Positions 26,003 to 33,747 of a DNA stretch of 64,000 nt are shown here, piece by piece (the first letter of the stretch is position 1; each line of letters begins with the position of its first letter). The stretch covers positions 124,001-188,000 of the forward strand of contig NZ_BMSA01000010.1 of NCBI RefSeq assembly GCF_014648915.1, given 5' to 3'. Below the pieces are notes generated by a model that did not search any database, had not been told where the DNA came from, and saw nothing but the letters and a program-made list of their open reading frames with translations. Origin of the DNA: Streptomyces phaeofaciens (GTDB lineage Bacteria; Actinomycetota; Actinomycetes; Streptomycetales; Streptomycetaceae). Position numbers and translations under genes: made by a program.

Positions 26003-27310
26003 TCACGCCTTCGGGGCCACCTTGCTCAGGCCGTTGATGATGCGGTCCATCGCGTCGCCGCCGGTGGGGTCGGTGAGGTTGGCGAGCATCTTCAGGGTGA
26101 ACTTCATGAGCAGCGGGTGGGTGAGGCCGCGCTGGGTGGCGATCTTCATGACCTTCGGGTTGCCGATGAGCTTCACGAAGGCGCGGCCCAGCGTGTAGTA
26201 GCCGCCGTAGGTGTCGGCGAGGATCTGCGGGTAGCGCTGGAGGGCGAGTTCACGCTGGCCGGGGGTGGCGCGGGCGTGGGCCTGGACGATGACGTCGGCG
26301 GCGATCTGGCCGGATTCCATGGCGTAGGCGATGCCCTCGCCGTTGAAGGGGTTCACCAGGCCACCGGCGTCGCCGACCAGCAGCAGGCCCTTGGTGTAGT
26401 GGGGCTTGCGGTTGAAGGCCATGGGGAGGGCGGCGCCGCGGATCGGGCCGGTCATGTTTTCGGGGGTGTAGCCCCAGTCCTCCGGCATGGACGCGCACCA
26501 CGCCTTGAGGACCTCGCGCCAGTCGAGCTCCTTGAAGGAGTCGGAGGTGTTCAGCACGCCCAGGCCGACGTTCGAGGTGCCGTCGCCCATGCCGAAGATC
26601 CAGCCGTAGCCGGGCAGCAGGCGGTCCTCGCCGGGGCCGCGGCGGTCCCACAGCTCCAGCCAGGACTCCAGGTAGTCGTCCTCGTGGCGCGGGGAGGTGA
26701 AGTAGGTGCGGACGGCGACGCCCATCGGGCGGTCCTCGCGGCGGTGCAGGCCCATCGCCAGCGAGAGCCGGGTGGAGTTGCCGTCGGCGGCGACCACCAG
26801 CGGCGCGCGGAAGGTGACTTCGCGCTTCTCCTCGCCCAGCTTGGCGTGGACACCGGTGATCCGGCCGGTGCGGTCGTCGACGATCGGGGCGCCGACGTTG
26901 CAGCGCTCGTAGAGGCGGGCGCCCGCCTTCTGGGCCTGGCGGGCGAGCTGCTCGTCGAAGTCGTCCCGCTTGCGGACGAGGCCGTAGTCCGGGAAGGAGG
27001 CGAGATCCGGCCAGTCCAGCTGGAGCCGCATCCCGCCGCCGATGATGCGCAGCCCCTTGTTGCGCAGCCAGCCGGCCTCCTCGGAGATGTCGATGCCCAT
27101 GGCCACGAGCTGTTTCGTGGCGCGCGGGGTGAGGCCGTCGCCGCAGACCTTCTCGCGCGGGAACTCGGTCTTCTCCAGCAGGAGTACGTCGAGCCCGGCC
27201 TTGGCGAGGTAGTAGGCGGTCGTGGATCCGGCCGGCCCCGCGCCGACGACGATCACATCGGCGGTGTTCCCGGAAAGAGGCTCGGAGAGGGGCTCGTTCA
27301 CGACGGTCAC
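26003..27310 (-). CDS. Geranylgeranyl-reductase-family flavoprotein, likely menaquinone side-chain reductase
   Basis: FAD-dependent reductase of isoprenoid double bonds, 435 aa. The FAD site VIVVGAGPAGSTTAYYLAKAG is at residue 18, followed by FPREKVCGDGLTPRA (with the family's Cys-Gly-Asp) and LLLVGDAGGLVNPFNGEGIAYAMESG. Streptomyces menaquinones carry partly saturated side chains, and the mycobacterial homologue MenJ performs this step. Proximity to menG, mqnC and nuo supports the same job here; that assignment is inference. The GTG start has GGGGAGA 7 nt upstream. It is convergent with nlpC and divergent from the GNAT gene. Confidence 0.85.
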   Translation of the reverse strand: MTVVNEPLSEPLSGNTADVIVVGAGPAGSTTAYYLAKAGLDVLLLEKTEFPREKVCGDGLTPRATKQLVAMGIDISEEAGWLRNKGLRIIGGGMRLQLDWPDLASFPDYGLVRKRDDFDEQLARQAQKAGARLYERCNVGAPIVDDRTGRITGVHAKLGEEKREVTFRAPLVVAADGNSTRLSLAMGLHRREDRPMGVAVRTYFTSPRHEDDYLESWLELWDRRGPGEDRLLPGYGWIFGMGDGTSNVGLGVLNTSDSFKELDWREVLKAWCASMPEDWGYTPENMTGPIRGAALPMAFNRKPHYTKGLLLVGDAGGLVNPFNGEGIAYAMESGQIAADVIVQAHARATPGQRELALQRYPQILADTYGGYYTLGRAFVKLIGNPKVMKIATQRGLTHPLLMKFTLKMLANLTDPTGGDAMDRIINGLSKVAPKA

Positions 27311-27407
27311 GGCGGGATCTCCCCAAGTTCGAAATACGCGTGCCGACCGGCACTGGACATGGGCAGTCTATTCAGCAGAATTGATCACCCGGCTGAAGGG
27401 CTGCCCC

Positions 27408-27920
27408 GTGAAACCTGCTCTCCCCGTCGTACGGCTGCGTGTTCCCACGGACGAGGACGCGGTCGCCTGGCACCGGGTCTTCGACCACCCGGACGTCATG
27501 GAGTTCCAGGGCGGGCGGGCGGAGCTCTCCGTCTACGAGGAGCTGACCGCCAGGCAGCGCCTGCACGACGCCGAACGCGGCTTCTGCCTGTGGACGCTGC
27601 TGGACCGGGAGGACCGGGTCATCGGCTTCACCGGGGCGCAGCCGTGGCCGGCGGAGTGGGGGCCGAAGGGCGAGATCGAGATCGGCTGGCGGCTCGGGCG
27701 CGAGTACTGGGGCCAGGGCTATGTGACGGCGGCCGCGCGGACGACGGTGGAGCGGGTGCGGGCGGCCGGGGTGCCGGAGGTGGTGGCGATGGTCGACGCC
27801 GGCAACGCGCGGTCGATCGCGGTGACCCGGCGGCTGGGCATGCGCCTCGCCGAGGTCTTCACGGCTCCCGAGTCCCGGCGCGAGGGCCACTGCTACCGGC
27901 TCGATCTCCAGGCCGGGTGA
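27408..27920 (+). CDS. GNAT N-acetyltransferase, RimJ/RimL-like
   Basis: Acetyl-CoA-dependent acetyltransferase, 170 aa, substrate unknown. The fold is shown by IEIGWRLGREYWGQGYVTAAARTTVE, which contains the acetyl-CoA loop (R-x-x-WGQGY), and by NARSIAVTRRLGMRLAEVF. The GTG start has GAAGGG 7 nt upstream. The 3' end merges into imperfect repeats of CTCCAGGCCGGG that continue past the stop codon. Confidence 0.85.
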   Translation: MKPALPVVRLRVPTDEDAVAWHRVFDHPDVMEFQGGRAELSVYEELTARQRLHDAERGFCLWTLLDREDRVIGFTGAQPWPAEWGPKGEIEIGWRLGREYWGQGYVTAAARTTVERVRAAGVPEVVAMVDAGNARSIAVTRRLGMRLAEVFTAPESRREGHCYRLDLQAG

Positions 27921-27972
27921 CATCGCCTCCAGGCCGGGCGACACCACTTTCAAGCCGGGTGCCACCGCCGCC
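27906..27972. repeat. Imperfect tandem repeats at the 3' end of the GNAT gene
   Basis: CTCCAGGCCGGGTGACATCG is followed by CTCCAGGCCGGGCGACACCA and a more degenerate TTCAAGCCGGGTGCCACC. The first copy contains the last codons and the stop; the others lie downstream. Confidence 0.6.
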
Positions 27973-28085
27973 GGACCGGGGGCGGCACCCCGAAAAAGTC
28001 ACGCTGCGTAGCGAAATGCCACGGATAGACACGCAGCGCTTCCGGACGACACCCCCGGGCGGTTACCCTTCCAGTACCGCTGGGG

Positions 28086-28436
28086 GTGACATCTGTGCTC
28101 ATACCACCCAAAACACCCGAAGTGCGCGTACCGCGGTTCGTCGGCCTGATGGCCGTGGACGCGCGCGAGGCGGCCACGGCGCGAGGCGTGCTGCTGGCCG
28201 CACCCGACCGGCCCGACTTCCACCACGCCGTCGTCGACTACGTCGTACGCCAGTACCCACCGCCAGGAGTGGAGGTGCCGCGCGGGGCCGTGGTCTCCGT
28301 GTGGTTCGACTTCGGCGAGGGTGAGGGCGGCGGAGGGGCGGGGGTCCGGGAGCCGCGCGTCCCGCATCCGGGCGGCGGCGGGCTGCAACGCGAACTGGAC
28401 CGGCCCGGGGACCCCTTCGAGGCGATCACCACCTGA
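28086..28436 (+). CDS. Single PASTA-domain protein
   Basis: A 116-aa protein whose residues 12-80 look like one PASTA domain (VPRFVGLMAVDAREAATARGV ... YVVRQYPPPGVEVPRGAVVSVWF). PASTA domains usually bind peptidoglycan or beta-lactams outside the cell in kinases and penicillin-binding proteins, but no signal peptide or membrane segment is visible here. The C-terminus is Gly/Arg-rich. The start is uncertain: GTG 28086, or GTG 28095, which has GGGGGTGA 5 nt upstream. Convergent with menG. Its 3' end is tandemly duplicated. Confidence 0.75.
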   Translation: MTSVLIPPKTPEVRVPRFVGLMAVDAREAATARGVLLAAPDRPDFHHAVVDYVVRQYPPPGVEVPRGAVVSVWFDFGEGEGGGGAGVREPRVPHPGGGGLQRELDRPGDPFEAITT

Positions 28437-28485
28437 ACCGGGCGGGCGACCCCTTCGTGGCGATCACCCGCTGCTGAACCGGGCG
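28410..28485. repeat. Tandem duplication of the PASTA gene's 3' end
   Basis: GACCCCTTCGAGGCGATCACC with TGAACCGGGCG (28410-28444) recurs as GACCCCTTCGTGGCGATCACC with TGAACCGGGCG (28448-28485). The second copy lies beyond the stop codon and still contains an in-frame-looking tail, so it looks like a slippage duplication. The sequences are written here in parts. Confidence 0.75.
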
Positions 28486-28489
28486 CGGC

Positions 28490-29185
28490 TCAGGCCTCCT
28501 TGAAGCCCCGGTGCAGGGTCACGACACCACCCGTGAGGTTGCGCCAGGCGACCCGGGACCAGCCGGCCTTCCGCAGCCGCTCGGCCAGCGCGGGCTGGTC
28601 GGGCCAGGCACGGATGGACTCGGCGAGGTAGACGTACGCCTCCGGGTTGGAGGAGACCGCGCGGGCGACCGACGGCAGGGCGCGCATCAGGTACTCGGTG
28701 TAGACGGTCCGGAAGGGCGCCCAGGTCGGGTGGGAGAACTCGCAGATCACGACCCGTCCGCCGGGCCGGGTCACGCGGTACATCTCGCGCAGGCCCGCGT
28801 CGAAGTCCTGCACGTTGCGCAGGCCGAAGGAGATCGTGACGGCGTCGAAGGTGTCGTCCTTGAAGGGCAGCCGGGTGGCGTCCCCGGCGGTGAACGGCAG
28901 CCAGCCGTGCTTCTTCTTGCCGACCTGGAGCATGCCGAGGGAGAAGTCGCAGGGGACGACGTACGCGCCGGTCCGGGCGAACGGGAGGGAGGAGGTGGCC
29001 GTGCCCGCGGCGAGGTCGAGGATCTTCTGCGCCGGGCGGGCGTCGACCGCCCTCGCCACCTCCTTGCGCCACCTGCGGTCCTGGCCGAGCGACAGCACGT
29101 CGTTCGTCAGGTCGTACCGTTCCGCCACGCGGTCGAACATCGAGGCGACTTCGTGGGGCTGCTTGTTCAGGGAAGCACGGGTCAC
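28490..29185 (-). CDS. menG: Demethylmenaquinone methyltransferase
   Basis: UbiE/MenG-type methyltransferase, 231 aa, performing the last step of menaquinone synthesis with S-adenosylmethionine. Family signatures are FDRVAERYDLTNDVLSLGQDRRWR, the SAM loop ILDLAAGTATSSLPFA, and VTISFGLRNVQDFDAGLREMYRVTRPGG. A GTG start at 29185 gives MTRASLNKQPHEVASMFDRVAERYD. It sits 23 nt from the polysaccharide acyltransferase gene on the same strand and may be read through from it. Confidence 0.93.
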   Translation of the reverse strand: MTRASLNKQPHEVASMFDRVAERYDLTNDVLSLGQDRRWRKEVARAVDARPAQKILDLAAGTATSSLPFARTGAYVVPCDFSLGMLQVGKKKHGWLPFTAGDATRLPFKDDTFDAVTISFGLRNVQDFDAGLREMYRVTRPGGRVVICEFSHPTWAPFRTVYTEYLMRALPSVARAVSSNPEAYVYLAESIRAWPDQPALAERLRKAGWSRVAWRNLTGGVVTLHRGFKEA

Positions 29186-29208
29186 CTCGCCATTCTTACA
29201 GCACGCCC

Positions 29209-30573
29209 TCACGGCAGAAGCTTCGGCTTCTTCTTCGCCGCGACGTCCTCCACCCAGCCGCACATCAGGACGAACGCCCCGATCAGCAGCCAGCCGATGC
29301 CGAACATGAACCACTGGCTCTCCAGCGGCAGATAGGTCTCGAACGCCGGAACCTCCCAGAACCGGTCGATCAGCGGGACGGCGAGGATCAGGGCGATCTC
29401 GTGCCAGAGGTAGATCGTGACCGCGCGCGCGTTGAAGACGGTCACGAGCCGGTCGGTCCGGCGGAAGCGGGTGAGCCAGGCGAAGTCGATCCCGAAGTAC
29501 GCCTTCGCCCACATCAGCAGCAGCACGAAGCCGGCCGACCAGAAGGCCTGGGCGAGGGGGTTCTCGTCGAGGTCGTAGGTGCCGAACTCGGCCTGGTGCG
29601 AGAGGGCGTACCAGCCGCCGAAGCCGAGCGCCGCGAGGGAGAGCACGACGACGACGGCCGGCTTCATCCGCTGGAGGACGCCGTCGCGGTGCGCGAAGCC
29701 GAGCATCCAGCAGAAGAGGTACGTCGACAGGTCCCACAGGCCGCTGCCCAGCCGGTTGTCCGGGCCGGCCCAGACGAAGCCCAGGGCCAGGATCGGGGCG
29801 AGCGAGAGGGCGAGGACCGGCAGCGGGGCGAGCCGGAAGACGCGGAGCAGCAGAGGGGAGAGCAGGACGAACCAGAGGTAGGTGCGCAGGTACCAGAGGA
29901 TCTCCCAGGCCTGCTCGCCCCAGGCGTTGCCCGGCGGGTCGCCCAGCGGGACGATCCAGTAGACGATCTCCCAGTTCGGCATCCAGTCGTGGATGAGCAT
30001 CGCGAGGACGACGAAGACGCCCCAGAACCAGAACGGGGGCAGCAGGCGGCGCAGGCGGCTCTTGACGACCTTGAGCGCGGGGCGTTCGAGGGACTTGGCC
30101 ATCAGGGTGCCGGCCAGGCTGAACATGATCCCCATGGAGGGGAAGACCATGCCGGCCCAGGCCCAGCCGAAGGTGTGGTAGGTGACGACCCTGATCAGGG
30201 CCAGGGCCCTGAGGGTGTCGAAGTAGCGGTCCCTGACAGGGGGCTTCGGCTGCTTGGCGCCGCCTGCTTCCCCGGCGCCCGGCACCACGACCGGCTCCGG
30301 CTCCACGACCGCTTCCGGCTCCGGCTCCACGACCGGCATCGACGCCGTCGCCTCGGCCTCGACGTCGACCTCCTGCTCGCGCTCCGCGTACTCCTGCGGA
30401 TACGGCTGCTGCACGTACTGCGGCTGACCGTACTGCGGCTGGCCGTACGGCTGCTGCGCGTACCCCTGCTCATGGCCGTACGACTGCGGATACGGCGACG
30501 GCGCCGGCTCCTGATACCCGTACCCGTACCCGTACCCCTGCCCCTGCCCCTGCCCCTGCTGCTCCCAGCTCAT
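29209..30573 (-). CDS. Acyltransferase-3 family membrane protein with Q/Y/G-rich N-terminus
   Basis: Integral-membrane O-acyltransferase, 454 aa with about ten helices, likely decorating an extracellular polysaccharide. The catalytic His region is RYFDTLRALALIRVVTYHTFGWAW, followed by hydrophobic helices and the late YLWHEIALILAVPL. The first 60 residues are an unusual Gln/Tyr/Gly/Pro-rich, prion-like segment (GQGYGYGYGYQ, QPYGQPQYGQPQY), followed by an acidic Glu/Pro/Val linker. ATG 30573 overlaps the stop of the upstream NodB-GT2 gene by one base (TGATG), so the two are translationally coupled. Confidence 0.87.
   Translation of the reverse strand: MSWEQQGQGQGQGYGYGYGYQEPAPSPYPQSYGHEQGYAQQPYGQPQYGQPQYVQQPYPQEYAEREQEVDVEAEATASMPVVEPEPEAVVEPEPVVVPGAGEAGGAKQPKPPVRDRYFDTLRALALIRVVTYHTFGWAWAGMVFPSMGIMFSLAGTLMAKSLERPALKVVKSRLRRLLPPFWFWGVFVVLAMLIHDWMPNWEIVYWIVPLGDPPGNAWGEQAWEILWYLRTYLWFVLLSPLLLRVFRLAPLPVLALSLAPILALGFVWAGPDNRLGSGLWDLSTYLFCWMLGFAHRDGVLQRMKPAVVVVLSLAALGFGGWYALSHQAEFGTYDLDENPLAQAFWSAGFVLLLMWAKAYFGIDFAWLTRFRRTDRLVTVFNARAVTIYLWHEIALILAVPLIDRFWEVPAFETYLPLESQWFMFGIGWLLIGAFVLMCGWVEDVAAKKKPKLLP
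30515..30558. repeat. Hexanucleotide repeats in the acyltransferase coding start
   Basis: TACCCG repeats nearly four times (30515-30537), followed by CCCCTG four times (30535-30558), within the first 20 codons. They encode alternating Tyr-Gly and Gln-Gly. The six-base unit allows length change without frameshift. Confidence 0.8.
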
Positions 30574-32948
30574 CAGCTCACCCCGGCCGGGGTGCCGACC
30601 TCGCCCGTGCGCTTCAGCTTCTGCCACCGCAGGCGGCCGCCCGTGAGGGCCGTGATGCAGGAGTGGATGAGGACGAGGTACATCATCTGGCGGTAGGCGA
30701 GCTGCTGGAGCGGCATCATCAGCAGATAGCGGTACTTCTCGCGGTCGAGGCGGAAGGCGTACGCCGCGCAGAAGAGCTGGACGCCCAGTACCGCCAGCCA
30801 GGCGAGCAGGGCCGCCTTGAAGTCGATGAAGATCATCGAGTAGGCGGTGAACACGTCGATGAGCGGGGCGAAGACCGGCGTGATGATCTGGAAGATGACG
30901 ACCAGCGGCATGCCGACGCGGCCGAAGCGGCCCGAGGGGCCCTTGTCGGTCAGGGACTTGCGGTGCTTCCACAGCGCCTGCATGGTGCCGTACGACCAGC
31001 GGTAGCGCTGGGACCAGAGCTGCTTCAGCGAACCGGGCGCCTCCGTCCAGGCCCTGGCGTGCTCCTGGTAGACGACCTGCCAGCCCGCGCGGTGCATGGC
31101 GATGGTGATGTCGGTGTCCTCGGCGAGGGTGTCCTCGCTCATGCCGCCGACCTCCAGCACGGCGTCCCGGCGGAACGCGCCGATCGCGCCGGGGATGGTC
31201 GGCATGCAGCGCAGCAGGTCGTACATGCGGCGGTCGAGGTTGAAGCCCATCACGTACTCGATGTGCTGCCAGGCGCCGATGATCGTGTCGCGGTTGCCGA
31301 CCTTGGCGTTGCCGGCGACCGCGCCGACCTTCGGGTTCGCGAAGGGCTGCACCAGCTGGTGCACGGCGTCCGGTTCGAAGACGGTGTCGCCGTCCATCAT
31401 CACGACGATGTCGTAACTGGCGTTGCGCACGCCGTTGTTGAGCGCGGCGGGCTTGCCCGCGTTCTCCTGGCGGATGACGCGGACGTTCGTCATGCCGAGG
31501 GCCCGCGCCGCCTCGCGCGAGATCTCGGACGTGTTGTCCGTGGAACCGTCGTCGACGACGATGATCTCGATCGGGTGGGTGCTCTTCGCCAGGGACTCCA
31601 GTGTGTTGGCGATGCACTCCTTCTCGTTGTACGCCGGGACGATCACGCTCACCGGGCGGGTGACGGTCGGCCCCCAGCTGAAGCGGCGTTTGTTGCGCTG
31701 TCGGTAGTGGCGGCGGGCGAGGATCAGCATCATCCCGAAGCGGCCCATGACCGCCACGCCGACGACCATCAGCCCCACGGAGAGCGCCGGGACGGTCCAC
31801 TCGGCGAGGGCGACCGCCGCGATGAGGGCCTTGCCCTCGTAGAGGGTGACGCCGGTGGCCTCGCGGTGGGCGGCCTGGAGCCGGGAGGCGGTGCCTGCCG
31901 CGCCGCTGTTCCCGTTGCCGCTGTTCCCGTTCTCTCCGGCGTCGCCCTCGGCGTTGCCCGGGGCCTCACCGCTCGGTGCCGTCCCGCCGGGCTGCGTACC
32001 GGCGGCCCCCGCGGCGGTCCCCGCCGAGGCTCCGGCGGAGGCACCCGTCCGGCTGCCGCCCGCGGCCCCGTTCTGCTCCGCGATCACCCCGCTGATCGTC
32101 GTGAACGTGTACCCCGCGGCCCGCATCTTCTCGATGTACTTCGGCAGCGCCTTGATGGTCTGCGAACGCTCCCCGCCCGCGTCGTGGAAGAGCACCGACG
32201 CGCCCTTGCCGTCCTCCGGCGTGGCCCACTTGATGATCTTCGAGACGCCGGGCCGCTTCCAGTCGTCGCTGTCGGTGTCGACGAAGACGCTGGTGTAGCC
32301 GTCCTCGCCCAGTTCCTTGTAGACGGGCCAGCTGTAGTTGTCGATGGCGTCCGCCTCGGAGGAGTACGGGGCGCGGAAGAGTGTCGTCGTGATGCCGGCC
32401 GCGCCGGCCAGCGCGAGCTGGGTCTGGGTCATCTCGCGGGTGACGCGGGCGTCGCTCTGGTAGGAGAGGTCGACGTGGGTGAAGGTGTGGATGCCCACCT
32501 CGTTGCCCTGGTCGACCATGTCCTTCACGATGCCCGGGTAGCGCGAGACCATCGAGCCGACCACGAAGAACGTGCCGGGCACGTCGTACTCCTCCAGGAT
32601 CGCCAGGACCTGGGGCGTCCACGTGGGGTTCGGGCCGTCGTCGAACGTGAGCGCGATCGTCTTGTCCGGGACGGACATCGTCGTGGCCTGGCCGCCCCGG
32701 AAGGTGAGGATCGGGCCGCCGTCGATGACCTTGTCGGGCACCTTGCTGGAGCTGGCGCCGGTGCGCACGCGCTGGTCGCCTCCGACCTCGGCGCGCAGAT
32801 AGCCGTCGAGGAGCATCACGCTGGTCAATGCCAGCAGAAGCAGCAGGGCGAGGATGACACGCGGTTTCTGCAACGCCGCGGCCTTGCCCGCAGCCCGGCC
32901 GATGCGGGAGGGGGCGCGGCGGCGGCCGCGGGAGGAAGTCGTCGTCAT
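30573..32948 (-). CDS. Bifunctional NodB polysaccharide deacetylase / family 2 glycosyltransferase
   Basis: A 791-aa membrane enzyme, likely both polymerising and deacetylating an N-acetylhexosamine polymer. A membrane anchor (ILALLLLLALTSVMLL) is followed by a NodB domain with its motifs: TFDDGPNPTW, HTFTHVDL, FRAPYSSEADA, DTDSDDW and LFHDAGG. A Gly/Ala/Asn linker precedes membrane helices and a processive GT2 domain: SVIVPAYNEKE, VDDGSTDNTS, MMDGDTVFEPD, TLAEDTDI and SQRYRWSYG (the QxxRW site). The fusion resembles the MatB-type synthase of Streptomyces pellet formation. ATG 32948 has only a weak ribosome site. Polymer identity is inferred. Confidence 0.88.
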   Translation of the reverse strand: MTTTSSRGRRRAPSRIGRAAGKAAALQKPRVILALLLLLALTSVMLLDGYLRAEVGGDQRVRTGASSSKVPDKVIDGGPILTFRGGQATTMSVPDKTIALTFDDGPNPTWTPQVLAILEEYDVPGTFFVVGSMVSRYPGIVKDMVDQGNEVGIHTFTHVDLSYQSDARVTREMTQTQLALAGAAGITTTLFRAPYSSEADAIDNYSWPVYKELGEDGYTSVFVDTDSDDWKRPGVSKIIKWATPEDGKGASVLFHDAGGERSQTIKALPKYIEKMRAAGYTFTTISGVIAEQNGAAGGSRTGASAGASAGTAAGAAGTQPGGTAPSGEAPGNAEGDAGENGNSGNGNSGAAGTASRLQAAHREATGVTLYEGKALIAAVALAEWTVPALSVGLMVVGVAVMGRFGMMLILARRHYRQRNKRRFSWGPTVTRPVSVIVPAYNEKECIANTLESLAKSTHPIEIIVVDDGSTDNTSEISREAARALGMTNVRVIRQENAGKPAALNNGVRNASYDIVVMMDGDTVFEPDAVHQLVQPFANPKVGAVAGNAKVGNRDTIIGAWQHIEYVMGFNLDRRMYDLLRCMPTIPGAIGAFRRDAVLEVGGMSEDTLAEDTDITIAMHRAGWQVVYQEHARAWTEAPGSLKQLWSQRYRWSYGTMQALWKHRKSLTDKGPSGRFGRVGMPLVVIFQIITPVFAPLIDVFTAYSMIFIDFKAALLAWLAVLGVQLFCAAYAFRLDREKYRYLLMMPLQQLAYRQMMYLVLIHSCITALTGGRLRWQKLKRTGEVGTPAGVS

Positions 32949-33027
32949 AGGAATGTGGCTGCGTTCCGTCGGAGGGCGTCGAGAGCGTCGGAGGACGTCC
33001 GGAGCGTCGAGTGGGCGGCGCCGGCCG

Positions 33028-33420
33028 TCAGCCGGCGACGGCGGAGGCGGACGTGCTGGGGGCCGGCGAGGCGGTCCCGGTGGGCGGCGCGGACGGCGCG
33101 GTGCCGCCCGGAGCGCCGACCTCTTCGCCGACGCCGCCGTTGGGGCCGAAGCCGCCGGGCCGCTGGCCGCTCTGGCTGTTCCCCCCGAAGGGCAGCAGCG
33201 AGGACGGCGTGAGGGAGGTGCCCCAGCCCATGAAGGCCGCGCCGAGGACGACGGCGTAGACGAGGCAGCCGACGCCGAGGAGGGTGCCGGCCCGGCGCAG
33301 CAGCTTGGACCTGCGCCCGGAGTTGTCCACGAACACGGGTCCGTCGGCGTTGCCACCGCCACGTTTGCGACGGCGACCGCGAACGGCTTCACGACTGTCG
33401 AAGGCAGGCTCGGATTGCAT
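33028..33420 (-). CDS. Small membrane protein at head of polysaccharide operon
   Basis: A 130-aa protein not recognised as a named family. It has a basic cytoplasmic N-terminus (RGRRRKRGGG), one clear membrane segment (LLGVGCLVYAVVLGAAFMGWG), and a Gly/Pro/Ser/Thr-rich exposed C-terminus. It is the first gene of the NodB-GT2/acyltransferase operon (79-nt gap) and may anchor or regulate the synthase. The ribosome site before ATG 33420 is weak. Confidence 0.75.
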   Translation of the reverse strand: MQSEPAFDSREAVRGRRRKRGGGNADGPVFVDNSGRRSKLLRRAGTLLGVGCLVYAVVLGAAFMGWGTSLTPSSLLPFGGNSQSGQRPGGFGPNGGVGEEVGAPGGTAPSAPPTGTASPAPSTSASAVAG

Positions 33421-33747
33421 TCCCCGGATATTAGGAGGCCTTTATGTGGCAGAAACTCTGTCTCGCATGTGAGAGGCCCATGAGAAACGGGTGAACCTGT
33501 CTTCTTCCTGAGAGATTCATGAATTGGCTGCGAGACCTGTCCGTGACATGGGAGGGTCGATTGCCCCTTTTGGGTGGGCGATTGCACCCTTTTGCGCGAA
33601 TGTGTCCACGACATGTCTGTGTGTCCACTGTTCCCGTGCGATCAGCCCTCATGTGAGACATTTCCAAGCCGGTATCCAATCCGGTAAGGCCAGTTTTTTC
33701 CGTCCTGAGACAGAAATCACCACCATCACGAGAGCGGGTGCTTGCAA
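33421..33747. promoter_or_regulatory. Divergent promoter region with paired direct repeats
   Basis: No gene is seen between the polysaccharide operon (-) and the GH18-like gene (+). Three sets of direct repeats are visible: CGATTGCCCCTTTTG (33558-33572) and CGATTGCACCCTTTTG (33579-33594), two helical turns apart; TGTGTCCAC at 33601-33609 and 33620-33628; and CATGTGAGA at 33466-33474 and 33650-33658. They look like binding sites for an unknown regulator. Confidence 0.55.

Noticed and set aside
25080..28324. Plus-strand frames through 25.1-28.3 kb
   Set aside because: They run through the repeat tract and antisense to the geranylgeranyl-reductase gene, with no ribosome site or domain.
30663..33212. 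Long plus-strand frame across the NodB-GT2 gene
   Set aside because: Antisense shadow of a gene with complete catalytic motifs on the other strand.
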